Assembly (NCBI GenBank): GCA_003150395.1
Contig: QAMI01000064.1
Coordinates: 1 to 34,776 of the forward strand
DNA length: 34,776 nucleotides
DNA from: Candidatus Gastranaerophilales bacterium
GTDB lineage: Bacteria > Cyanobacteriota > Vampirovibrionia > Gastranaerophilales > Gastranaerophilaceae
Reading direction: 5' to 3'
Positions within the stretch are counted from its first letter, which is position 1. Each line of letters starts with the position of its first letter. The notes under the pieces are model-generated. The model was not told where the DNA came from, did not search any database, and was given only the letters and a program-made list of their open reading frames with translations. The position numbers and the translations under genes are program-made. This document shows, piece by piece, positions 23,360 to 30,734 of the stretch.

Positions 23360-24229
23360 ATGGAAGATTTGTTAGAATTAACAGAAGAAGAACGTTCATG
23401 GTTATCTTCTGAAATAAAAAATTACAGACGCAAGTATATAAATACTCCAAAAAATTATTTAAAAATACTTGAGAAGAATAATTGTACAGATTTTTCATAC
23501 CTGAAAAGTAATATATCAAAAGTTATTGAAGAATTGCGTGAAGGTTGCTGGCAACTATACTTAAAAGATGAAGCTGAATTTAATAAGAACTTTATTTCTC
23601 ACTTAATAGAAACTAGAAAGTTACCTTGTTCATTATTACAGGATTATATTAAAACATATGATATCTGTAATAGTAAAAATTTTACAACAGATTTAAGCGA
23701 ATTAATCGGGAAATATACAGGAAGTATTATGCCGTATATTTATGCACTTAATCTTAGTACGACACAGTCAAGACGTGCACGTTCTGGTAAAACCTTTGAA
23801 GCAATTATTAAATATTTAATTGTTGAAAAATTTAAATATCCTTTTGATGACCAGTCAAATATCGGACAGGGATTTTTTAAGACACAGAATGTTGGAAAAA
23901 TTGTTGACGGTATTATTCCTAATAAAAATGCATATATAAATAATCGAGCTAAAACACTTATAATAACAATGAAAACATCTCTTAGAGAAAGATGGCAAGA
24001 AGTTGCAGAAGAAATAGGAAGAACTAATACTCCACATATGTTTTTATTAACTTTAGATAAAAAATTATCTAAGCAAAAACTAAAAACCATGGAGTTGCAT
24101 AATATACGTATAGTTAACACTAAAGATGTAAAAGAAGCGTATAAGGATTACAATAATATAATCTCTTTTGATGAATTTTTTAATGAAGAAATCCCTGATT
24201 GTTTAAATTATTGGGAGAGACACTCATGA
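23360..24229 (+). CDS. Type II restriction endonuclease, EcoRII-C-like
   Basis: 289 residues. The C-terminal half shows the EcoRII-C PD-(D/E)xK pattern: SRRARSGKTFEAIIKYLI (Glu148), IVDGIIPN (Asp183) and IITMKTSLRERWQEV (Lys205, with the KTxxxxRW signature). The N-terminal ~130 residues are helical and could hold specificity or regulation. Enzymes with this core (EcoRII, PspGI, SsoII) cut at CCNGG/CCWGG-like sites, but the target here is unknown. GGAGGGAT precedes the ATG. The stop overlaps the methyltransferase start (ATGA), which couples the two genes. Endonuclease-first order suggests control at another level, for example by slow dimerisation. Confidence 0.82.
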   Translation: MEDLLELTEEERSWLSSEIKNYRRKYINTPKNYLKILEKNNCTDFSYLKSNISKVIEELREGCWQLYLKDEAEFNKNFISHLIETRKLPCSLLQDYIKTYDICNSKNFTTDLSELIGKYTGSIMPYIYALNLSTTQSRRARSGKTFEAIIKYLIVEKFKYPFDDQSNIGQGFFKTQNVGKIVDGIIPNKNAYINNRAKTLIITMKTSLRERWQEVAEEIGRTNTPHMFLLTLDKKLSKQKLKTMELHNIRIVNTKDVKEAYKDYNNIISFDEFFNEEIPDCLNYWERHS

Positions 24230-25209
24230 TAAAAATAATTGATTTATTTGCAGGAATAGGTGGTATAAGAAAAGGTTTTGAAATTGCATTTGGTAATAAT
24301 ATTGAATGTGTTTTAACAAGCGAAATTGACAAACATGCTATAGAAACATACAAAGCTAATTACGGCGATGAAAATATGTATGGTGATATTAAAGAAATAA
24401 ATGAAAAAGATGTACCTGACCATGATATATTGCTTGCAGGATTCCCGTGTCAGCCATTTTCACAGGCAGGTTTGAAGAAAGGATTCAATGATACCCGTGG
24501 TACTTTATTTTTTGACATTGAAAGAATTTTAATTGAAAAACAACCACAGGCTTTTCTACTTGAAAATGTAAAACAGTTAAAGGGGCATGATAGAGGGCAT
24601 ACTCTTAAAGTTATACTGGAACATCTTGAAAAAGCCGGTTATAAAACTTTTGTTCAGGTTTTAGCTGCACGTGATTTCGGGGTTCCTCAAAATAGAGAAA
24701 GAATTTTTATTGTAGGTTTTTTAGACCATAATATTAATTTTGAATTTCCAGAACCAACAGGTATTCCAACTCGAGTTGGTGATATTCTAGAACGCAACGT
24801 TAATGATTCATATACAATTTCAGATAGATTATGGGAAGGACACCAGAGAAGAAAAGAAGCTAATAAGTTAAAAGGTAAAGGCTTTGGATACAGTTTGTTT
24901 GATGAAAATTCACAGTACACAAATACAATTTCTGCACGATATTATAAAGATGGCAGTGAAATATTAATTGCCCAGAAAGGGAAAAATCCAAGGAAATTAA
25001 CACCTAGAGAGGCTGCAAGACTGCAAGGATTCCCTGAAAGTTTTGTAATAGATAAAGTATCGAATGTTCAAGCATATAAACAATTTGGCAATAGTGTTTG
25101 TGTTCCTGTAATAGCAGCAGTTGCATCTCAAATGAAAAAACACATTAAAGATGCTAAAAGTTCTAAATCAAAAAAAGTTAATAAAAGTAAGGAATTAGTT
25201 GCTGTATAA
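24226..25209 (+). CDS. DNA cytosine-C5 methyltransferase
   Basis: 327 residues from the ATG at 24226, which overlaps the endonuclease stop. All main m5C motifs are visible: I (IIDLFAGIGGIRKGFE), IV with the catalytic Cys75 (AGFPCQPFSQAG), VI (LLENVKQL), VIII (QNRERIFIVGF), IX/X (LTPREAARLQGFPESF and QFGNSVCVPVIAAV). The region between VIII and IX (about 175-260) is the target-recognition domain and is short, as in single-specificity enzymes. It protects host DNA from the upstream endonuclease. It uses SAM, the ligand of the riboswitch in this element. The stop shares a base with the next start (TAATG). Confidence 0.95.
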   Translation: MIKIIDLFAGIGGIRKGFEIAFGNNIECVLTSEIDKHAIETYKANYGDENMYGDIKEINEKDVPDHDILLAGFPCQPFSQAGLKKGFNDTRGTLFFDIERILIEKQPQAFLLENVKQLKGHDRGHTLKVILEHLEKAGYKTFVQVLAARDFGVPQNRERIFIVGFLDHNINFEFPEPTGIPTRVGDILERNVNDSYTISDRLWEGHQRRKEANKLKGKGFGYSLFDENSQYTNTISARYYKDGSEILIAQKGKNPRKLTPREAARLQGFPESFVIDKVSNVQAYKQFGNSVCVPVIAAVASQMKKHIKDAKSSKSKKVNKSKELVAV

Positions 25210-25856
25210 TGTTTGTTCTTGAAGATAAAACATTAATCAATTATTTTAGAAGAAAATTAATATCATGGGAAAATAATAATTTTGCTGATTTTCCGTGGCG
25301 TTTTTGTAAAAATAAATGGCATTCTCTTTCCGTAGAGATAATGCTCCAAAGAACAAAAGCAGAACAAGTCTTACCTGTTTTTTTAGATTTCTGTAATAAA
25401 TACCCTGTTCCCGAGTTGTACTATAAGGATAAAGATGCGAATATTTTTAATTCACTGGGATTGCAACAAAGAAATAAAGAGTTTAAATTTTTAGCAAAAG
25501 AACTTATAACCAGAAATATTCCTGACAAAAAAGAAGAGTTACTTCAGTTACCAGGAGTCGGTGAATATGTCGCATCTGCCTATCTATCACTACATCAGAA
25601 TAAACGGTCAATAATAATTGACAGCAATGTTGTTAGATTATATGGCAGATTTTTTGGATTTGATACTGATGGTGAAACAAGGCGTAAGAAATGGTTCATT
25701 GAACTTTCTGAAAAATTAACTCCTGAAAGGAAATTTTATTTTTATAATTATGGTCTGTTAGATTTACCAAGAAATATATGCAGAATTAAACCTGTATGTA
25801 ATACATGTCCGTTAATGAGAAAATGCAAATTTTATACAAGAATAAAAAAACAGTAG
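25209..25856 (+). CDS. HhH-GPD DNA glycosylase, Mig-like T:G mismatch repair
   Basis: 215 residues. FPWR (28-31), EIMLQRTKAEQV, the helix-hairpin-helix LPGVGEYVASAYL (114-126) and IIIDSNVVRLYGRFFG with catalytic Asp138 place it in the EndoIII/MutY superfamily. The residue at the EndoIII Lys position is Tyr120, as in the T:G mismatch glycosylase Mig, so repair of deaminated 5-methylcytosine is likely. The C-terminal Fe-S motif is Cys191, 197, 200 and 206 (CX5CX2CX5C), one residue shorter in the first gap than the usual CX6. Start overlaps the methyltransferase stop. A glycosylase instead of Vsr as the third gene of an m5C R-M operon has precedent in methanogen plasmids. Confidence 0.85.
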   Translation: MFVLEDKTLINYFRRKLISWENNNFADFPWRFCKNKWHSLSVEIMLQRTKAEQVLPVFLDFCNKYPVPELYYKDKDANIFNSLGLQQRNKEFKFLAKELITRNIPDKKEELLQLPGVGEYVASAYLSLHQNKRSIIIDSNVVRLYGRFFGFDTDGETRRKKWFIELSEKLTPERKFYFYNYGLLDLPRNICRIKPVCNTCPLMRKCKFYTRIKKQ

Positions 25857-25875
25857 CAATATTGTATTGCTACTG
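25844..25875 (-). terminator. Intrinsic terminator of the DUF2130 gene
   Basis: Perfect 10-bp stem CAGTAGCAAT/ATTGCTACTG (25851-25860 / 25866-25875) followed on the minus strand by seven T (25850-25844). It overlaps the stop codon of the convergent glycosylase gene and may act on that transcript too. Confidence 0.8.
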
Positions 25876-25906
25876 AAATAAAGTGAGTATTGTTAAAATT
25901 TTATTT

Positions 25907-27199
25907 TTAACTTGCGATTTCCGCAAACTTCACCTGCATAGTCGGATTATTTTTTGTCAACCTTTTTATACTTAAATCTTCCGCTTTGTTATTCGCCAGT
26001 CTCAAATTATTCTCAGAAGACAGCAACGCATCTTTCGTCTTCTGCAAATGGTCAATAGTCTTATCAATCTCATCAATAGCTGTTTTAAACTTACGACTCG
26101 CCAGTTCATAATTCTTTGAAAATTTCTCTTTAAAATCATTCATTGCAGCCTCAAAATTTGAAACATCTATATTCTGAGCTTTAACTAACGCCAATTCTTT
26201 CCTGTATTCAATAGAATTCAACGCAGCATTTCTAAGTAAAGTAATAATCGGAATAAAAAACTGCGGACGAATTACATACATTTTCGGATATTTATGCGAA
26301 ACATCTACAATACCTGAGTTATATAATTCACTTTCAGGTTCAAGCAAAGAGACTAAAACAGCATACTCGCAATTCTTTTCCCTGCGGTCTTTATCCAGTT
26401 CCTTCAAGAAATCTTCATTTTTCTTTTTAGTAGAAGTGGTATCCATCTCGTTTTTCATCTCAAACATTATGGAAATAAATTCTCCAGCCTCAGAATCTTT
26501 GTCTCTGTAGATGTAATCGCCTTTACTTCCGCTTTTTGCATCGTTATCTTTTTCAAAATAAGCGTTCTGAAAACCTGTTGCACGTAATCTATTAAACTCA
26601 ATTTCACAATGCTGCTCAAGAGTTTCTCCGACCATTTTTGTTGAAAGTTTTGCTTTGAAATCTTTGTAGCGTTCGATTTCTTCATCTTTAAAACGTAGCT
26701 GGTTTTCGTACTGGTCTTTCAAAGATTGTTCACGGAGTTTGAATTCTTTTTCAGCCAGTTCACTTTCATTAGTCATTTTCAGAATAAAGTTTTCCTGAGC
26801 TGCTAATTTATTGCTCATATCGCTCATAATATTTGCGATTTGAAGGTCTTTATCCTTATTAAAGTTTTTCAATTTATTTTGAAGTTCTAAAACTTCTTTA
26901 TCTTTTACGGCAATAAATTCTCCGAGTTTTGCTACAAAAGTTTCTTCTTTGGCTTTAATTTCAGATTCTAATTCATTTATTTTTGCATCTTTGTCGTTTA
27001 GTTCTTTGTTAAATTCTTTTTCCAGTTCAAGTTTAGTTAATTTAATCAAGTTGTTTTTATCGTTTTCAAATTGGATTTCTCTGTTTTTTAATTCCTTTGA
27101 AAATTCTTTGTCTTTAATCTGTTTTACAATAGAAGCATAATGATTTTCATCTACCTGAAAAATTTCTCCACATTTAGGGCATTTAATTTCGTTTGTCAT
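25907..27199 (-). CDS. DUF2130 domain protein: coiled coil plus PD-(D/E)xK-like domain
   Basis: 430 residues from the ATG at 27199, which has AAAGGA upstream; a longer start at 27217 adds six residues. N-terminal zinc-knuckle half KCPKCGEIFQVDE, then a long Lys/Glu-rich coiled coil (about 20-190), then a compact domain with GDYIYRD...GEFISIMFEMKNEMD, in which D...E-x-K fits a restriction-like nuclease fold, followed by another coiled coil. DUF2130 proteins have this architecture. The function is unknown; DNA binding or cleavage is inferred. It is the last cargo gene before the right end of the element. Confidence 0.78.
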   Translation of the reverse strand: MTNEIKCPKCGEIFQVDENHYASIVKQIKDKEFSKELKNREIQFENDKNNLIKLTKLELEKEFNKELNDKDAKINELESEIKAKEETFVAKLGEFIAVKDKEVLELQNKLKNFNKDKDLQIANIMSDMSNKLAAQENFILKMTNESELAEKEFKLREQSLKDQYENQLRFKDEEIERYKDFKAKLSTKMVGETLEQHCEIEFNRLRATGFQNAYFEKDNDAKSGSKGDYIYRDKDSEAGEFISIMFEMKNEMDTTSTKKKNEDFLKELDKDRREKNCEYAVLVSLLEPESELYNSGIVDVSHKYPKMYVIRPQFFIPIITLLRNAALNSIEYRKELALVKAQNIDVSNFEAAMNDFKEKFSKNYELASRKFKTAIDEIDKTIDHLQKTKDALLSSENNLRLANNKAEDLSIKRLTKNNPTMQVKFAEIAS

Positions 27200-27226
27200 T
27201 TTTACTTTTCCTTTCATTTTTTTATT

Positions 27227-27256
27227 CTTAACTCGCAGGTACCTGTTTGAGTTAAG
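27227..27256. promoter_or_regulatory. Cruciform-like palindrome upstream of the DUF2130 gene
   Basis: CTTAACTC (27227-27234) and GAGTTAAG (27249-27256) enclose a second palindrome CAGGTACCTG. It lies 28 bp before the start codon and could be an operator or a leader hairpin. Confidence 0.5.
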
Positions 27257-27350
27257 AAAATGAAATGGAAAAATTTGCTAGGAAATGAAAATAGTGAAAA
27301 ATAAGGTAAAACAGACTAAAACACTTTTAAGGAGTGCTATTTAACCCTAC

Positions 27351-27376
27351 TTGGTGTAAACATGTTATATGTTACC
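27351..27376 (-). repeat. Right terminal inverted repeat (26 bp)
   Basis: Inverted copy of 15608-15633 with one mismatch. The outermost GGTAAC (minus strand) abuts the right target-site duplication. Confidence 0.88.
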
Positions 27377-27385
27377 TAATAAAAA
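27377..27385 (+). repeat. Right target-site duplication TAATAAAAA
   Basis: Identical direct repeat of 15599-15607. It touches the stop codon of ispD (complement of 27386-27388), so the element inserted directly behind that gene. Confidence 0.85.
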
Positions 27386-28033
27386 TTATTTCAAAAATAT
27401 TTTTGCAATTTCGATATCGGTTTGGGTTGTAATTTTAATATTTTTGTAACTTCCGTCCAAAATATAGACTTTTTCACCCAAAGCCTCAAGCATTCCTGCG
27501 TCATCTGTAAAATTTCTTTCCATAAGTTTTTCATGCGCTTTTCTTATCAAATCGTATTCAAAAGCCTGAGGAGTTTGTGTGTTGTAAAGTTTGGCACGGT
27601 CAATTGTTCGAACAATTTTTCCGTTCTCAACCTCTTTAATTGTATCAATTGTTTTTGTCGCAACAGTCAAGGCACGCATATCTTTAACCATTTCAATACA
27701 ATTGTTTATCATATCAACAGAAACCATCGGCCGCGCACCATCATGAATTATTACATAATCACAATCGCAAGCCAAAAGTCCTTTGTAAACTGATTTTTGA
27801 CGAGTTTCACCACCTTCTGTAATACGGACTTTTATATAATCTTTAAAAATTTCCTTAAGCTCCTCAATTATGGAAATATGCGAACAAATAATTATTTCAT
27901 CAACCCGTGACGCGTGAAAAGCATCAATCGTATATCGAATAACCTCTTTATCGTTAATTTTTTCAAGAAGTTTGTTTTTATTTCCAAATCTTGAAGAAGT
28001 TCCGCCTGCGGTGATTATTGCACTAAATTTCAT
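27386..28033 (-). CDS. ispD: 2-C-methyl-D-erythritol 4-phosphate cytidylyltransferase
   Basis: 215 residues. Third step of the MEP isoprenoid pathway: transfers CMP from CTP to methylerythritol phosphate. Signatures are the nucleotide loop SAIITAGGTSSRFGNKNKLL (4-23), DYVIIHDGARPMVS, TIDRAKLYNTQTPQAFEYD and FTDDAGMLEALG. Normal length for the family (about 225). The transposon sits right behind its stop codon, so any transcriptional link to the downstream pilin gene has been cut. Divergent from rpmB. Confidence 0.94.
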   Translation of the reverse strand: MKFSAIITAGGTSSRFGNKNKLLEKINDKEVIRYTIDAFHASRVDEIIICSHISIIEELKEIFKDYIKVRITEGGETRQKSVYKGLLACDCDYVIIHDGARPMVSVDMINNCIEMVKDMRALTVATKTIDTIKEVENGKIVRTIDRAKLYNTQTPQAFEYDLIRKAHEKLMERNFTDDAGMLEALGEKVYILDGSYKNIKITTQTDIEIAKIFLK

Positions 28034-28170
28034 ATTATTAATACCTTCAAACTATCTATATTTTAATTTTAACATAAAAAAGTCGTAATCTAATTTAACA
28101 TGATACTTGATTTATTAGATTTTTAATATATTATAATATTACACAACTAGCTAGAAAAGGAAAATTTATT

Positions 28171-28362
28171 ATGTCTAAAAAATGTGATGTATGCGGAAAA
28201 GAACCGATTAAAGCAGCGAAATTAACATTCTCTCATAAACAAATCGTGCACCGTCAAATGCCAAACTTGCAGTCAGTAAAAGTTTGTGTTAACGGACAAA
28301 CAAAAAGAATTAAAGTTTGCACTTCTTGCTTGAGAGCAGGTAAAGTTCAAAAAGCTGTTTAA
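28171..28362 (+). CDS. rpmB: Ribosomal protein bL28
   Basis: 63 residues, basic. CDVCGKEP...and VCTSCLRAGKV supply two CxxC pairs, i.e. the zinc-binding version of bL28. AAAGGAAAA precedes the ATG and a strong terminator follows. Confidence 0.95.
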   Translation: MSKKCDVCGKEPIKAAKLTFSHKQIVHRQMPNLQSVKVCVNGQTKRIKVCTSCLRAGKVQKAV

Positions 28363-28389
28363 GGTTTTTAAAATCCAAAATTTTTGAAA

Positions 28390-28419
28390 CTAAAAAGAGC
28401 CAATTCAGGCTCTTTTTAG
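28390..28419. terminator. Bidirectional intrinsic terminator between rpmB and the TonB-C-like gene
   Basis: 12-bp perfect stem CTAAAAAGAGCC/GGCTCTTTTTAG with a 6-nt loop; U-runs on both strands suit the convergent genes. Confidence 0.9.
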
Positions 28420-28441
28420 TTATAGTTTTTATATACGAAAT

Positions 28442-28945
28442 TTATTCAAATTCGTATGGGTTAACAAACTTTTTACCGCTTGGCTGCTGAATTTCAGGTT
28501 CAAGCTGCAAATTTTTCATATCAAATCCGCCAAATCCTCCTTCGGAAAGCATTTTGATAAGCTTGATTATTGACGAATCCATGTTCAAAATTACTCCGAC
28601 TTCCTCGGCTTCCTGAAATCCCGGAACAGGATATGGAGAAGATTTCTTTATTGCATCAATGACTCTTTGATCGTAATCATTATTTCCGGAAGATTGTGTT
28701 ATTTCGTAACTTTTCAGCTTTCCTGACGGATCAACCTTGAAAACAACAACTGTTGCTAAATTTTCATTAGTTTTTGGCAAAGAAAAATTTGAAATAATTT
28801 TCTTCCCCACTTTAAGAGAATATTCCTGTATTTCCGGAGATGAAAACGGATTTACAAGAATTTGGCTGTCCGAAAGGTCAAAAGCAAACACCCCGGTGCC
28901 AAAACTCAAAAATATTGCAAGTGAAATAATAAGTTTTTTAAGCAT
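28442..28945 (-). CDS. Exported TonB/TolA-C-like protein
   Basis: 167 residues. Signal peptide (MLKKLIISLAIFLSFGTGVFA) then a compact domain TVVVFKVDPSGKLKSYEITQ followed by SSGNNDYDQRVIDAIKKSSPYPVP, the pattern of the TonB/TolA C-terminal domain. A glycine- and proline-containing tail (GGFGGFDMKNLQLEPEIQQP) is extra. It lacks the proline-rich spacer and membrane anchor of true TonB. Ten bp after the next upstream gene, which encodes a related protein, so an operon of paralogues. Function unknown; periplasmic scaffold is a guess. Confidence 0.75.
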   Translation of the reverse strand: MLKKLIISLAIFLSFGTGVFAFDLSDSQILVNPFSSPEIQEYSLKVGKKIISNFSLPKTNENLATVVVFKVDPSGKLKSYEITQSSGNNDYDQRVIDAIKKSSPYPVPGFQEAEEVGVILNMDSSIIKLIKMLSEGGFGGFDMKNLQLEPEIQQPSGKKFVNPYEFE

Positions 28946-28955
28946 AAATTTCTTC

Positions 28956-29717
28956 CTATTTTTTGTTTACATCAAAAACGTAATAATCAAAAGTCATTAA
29001 TATATTAATTTCTTTCAAGTCTTTTGCGGCAGTATCCGGAAAAGCATCAAAAGGTTCAGTATTTTTTACGGCATCTACTGCGCTGTTATCATTTTCTTTA
29101 TTCCCGGAACTTTGTTTAATTTCACATAATGTAAGTTTTCCTTCGCGATTTATTTTGAATTGCACTTTTGCAACACCGCCGTTATTTGTTACCGGAAGTT
29201 TCCAGTTTTTACGAATTTTGCTCTCGACTGCAACTATATAATCCCCCATTCCAGGATATTTTTCGCTGTATTTTTGTATAAGCTCCTTGTTACCGGAAAT
29301 TGTTGTCTGCTGACGAAGCTCACGTTCAGCATTAAGTTTCTGCACCATCTTATCATCTTTTACAAAATTATTAATATTATTAAAAAAAGACTCTTGTCCC
29401 AATTCTTTCATAAAAGCAAAGGAATTTTTCCAGTCATTTTCCGATTTATATTTCTCAGAATTATAATCTTTTAGCTTTACAATACCGATTTTTTCATCTG
29501 CCAAACTGTATTTTATATAAGCAACTTTTTCTGAACCTTTATCATTTTTATACCTTATAACATAGAATAAATTATTGTCATCTTTAGAGATTGAATCATG
29601 ATCAAGGTAAATGTATTTTGTTGAGTTTGTAATATTGAGCCGAATCCAGTCTGCCGCTAAAACGGCTGAATTCAAAGACAATAAAACTGTGCTTAAAATA
29701 GCGATTTTTTTAATCAT
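28956..29717 (-). CDS. Exported TonB/TolA-C-like protein with N-terminal extra domain
   Basis: 253 residues from the ATG at 29717 (GATGAGGAT upstream); a longer start at 29738 would spoil the signal peptide MIKKIAILSTVLLSLNSAVLA. The N-terminal ~130 residues (WIRLNITNSTKYIYLDHDSI..., VIRYKNDKGSEKVAYIKY) match in style the upstream gene at 29780. The C-terminal part VAKVQFKINREGKLTLCEIK plus SSGNKENDNSAVDAVKNTEPF is TonB/TolA-C-like. No transmembrane anchor beyond the signal. Probably cotranscribed with the 28442 gene. Confidence 0.75.
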   Translation of the reverse strand: MIKKIAILSTVLLSLNSAVLAADWIRLNITNSTKYIYLDHDSISKDDNNLFYVIRYKNDKGSEKVAYIKYSLADEKIGIVKLKDYNSEKYKSENDWKNSFAFMKELGQESFFNNINNFVKDDKMVQKLNAERELRQQTTISGNKELIQKYSEKYPGMGDYIVAVESKIRKNWKLPVTNNGGVAKVQFKINREGKLTLCEIKQSSGNKENDNSAVDAVKNTEPFDAFPDTAAKDLKEINILMTFDYYVFDVNKK

Positions 29718-29736
29718 AAATATCCTCATCAATTTC

Positions 29737-29770
29737 AAAAAAGGAAATCACCAATGATAGGTGATTTCCT
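29737..29770 (-). terminator. Terminator between the two larger TonB-C-like paralogues
   Basis: 11-bp stem AGGAAATCACC/GGTGATTTCCT (29742-29752 / 29760-29770), then six T on the minus strand. Confidence 0.82.
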
Positions 29771-29779
29771 AAAATAAAG

Positions 29780-30547
29780 TTATTTTACGTATTTTTTAAA
29801 TAATTTTTGTTTAAAAGTAACGGGAATATTAACAGTTCCAACATAACCTGCATTATCAGGAAATTCTGCAAAAGGAGCTGAAAGATTAACCGCTGCAATT
29901 GCAGAACGTTTAGCTCTTTCATCACCCTTAGATTTCATAAGTCTGTATCCATTATAACTGCCATCAGAATTTATACTGATTATAAGATTGATTTCAGAAT
30001 TAGCAGTATAAACAGAGGTTTTCCAGTTTGACAGAATTACAGATTTAATATTTTCAACATACGCACTGTATTCTTCATCGCTAAGACCTAGTTGAGAATT
30101 GTCTACTGTATAATCATTAATATCATTTATATTTGTAAGATGCAAATCAGCTGAAAAATTCCCAGCAGCCTTTTCGCTATAAGCCGCAAGAGCAAAGTTA
30201 TGTGCAGAACGAAGCAAAGGAACGTCCGCTATATTTTTCATAAACGCAATTGAATGCTTACTATAAAAACCAGGCTTATAATCTTCCGGATTGTAATCTT
30301 CAGTACTCACAATTCCAGCTCTATCAGTTAAGTAATTAGATTTTGCATAGATAAACTTTGGTGCATCATCACCCTTTTTGTAAAGCAATGCATAAGTACA
30401 AGTATCAACAGAGGAGTATTTAATTGAATCACTGTCAATAAATAACTGTATGTTATCACTGCCGCTGTCTATAGCAACCCAGTTTGCCGCATTGGCCGAC
30501 AAGGCGCTGAACAAACACATTGCTAAAATTAATAGTTTCTTTTTCAT
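29780..30547 (-). CDS. Exported TonB/TolA-C-like protein (paralogue of 28956)
   Basis: 255 residues. Signal peptide MKKKLLILAMCLFSALSANA, N-terminal domain NWVAIDSGSDNIQLFIDSDS with YALLYKKGDDAPKFIYAKS matching the next gene, and a C-terminal EINLIISINSDGSYNGYRLM...SAIAAVNLSAPFAEFP of the TonB/TolA-C kind, weaker than its neighbours (SSG replaced by SKG). Its own promoter is visible upstream, and a terminator follows. Function unknown. Confidence 0.75.
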   Translation of the reverse strand: MKKKLLILAMCLFSALSANAANWVAIDSGSDNIQLFIDSDSIKYSSVDTCTYALLYKKGDDAPKFIYAKSNYLTDRAGIVSTEDYNPEDYKPGFYSKHSIAFMKNIADVPLLRSAHNFALAAYSEKAAGNFSADLHLTNINDINDYTVDNSQLGLSDEEYSAYVENIKSVILSNWKTSVYTANSEINLIISINSDGSYNGYRLMKSKGDERAKRSAIAAVNLSAPFAEFPDNAGYVGTVNIPVTFKQKLFKKYVK

Positions 30548-30577
30548 TTCTCGCCCTCATATCTAAATCTGATAACC

Positions 30578-30607
30578 ATTATAATAGTAAATCCGTAAAA
30601 TTTGCAA
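30578..30607 (-). promoter_or_regulatory. Promoter of the 29780 gene
   Basis: Minus-strand TTGCAA (30607-30602), 18-nt spacer, TATAAT (30583-30578), 31 bp before the start codon. Confidence 0.65.
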
Positions 30608-30734
30608 GTTTTTAATGAATTGTTTAAAAATTTTTGGAAATTATATTAAGTGATGTTACAACATTGTGAAATAATTTGTTTTTTTTTTCAAAATAAAATA
30701 AAATATTATTGGGAAATTTGAGGGACAATATTAT

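Larger units (their letters stand above)
15608..27376. mobile_element. IS1595-type 11.8-kb transposon carrying a defence-type cargo
   Basis: Bounded by 26-bp terminal inverted repeats (25/26 identical; GGTAAC outermost, CACCAA innermost) and exact 9-bp direct repeats outside both. The transposase gene lies 550 bp from the left end. Cargo runs to the right end: small membrane proteins, XRE regulator, zinc-ribbon proteins, lipoprotein, DUF4917, an R-M-glycosylase operon and DUF2130. The interior is visibly AT-richer than the flanking core genes. Removing it would place pilin gene 2 about 150 bp beyond the ispD stop. Passenger-carrying relatives are known in the IS1595 family. That family usually makes 8-bp duplications, so the 9-bp repeat is slightly atypical. 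I saw no internal copy of the repeat, so it appears to move as one unit. Confidence 0.87.
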
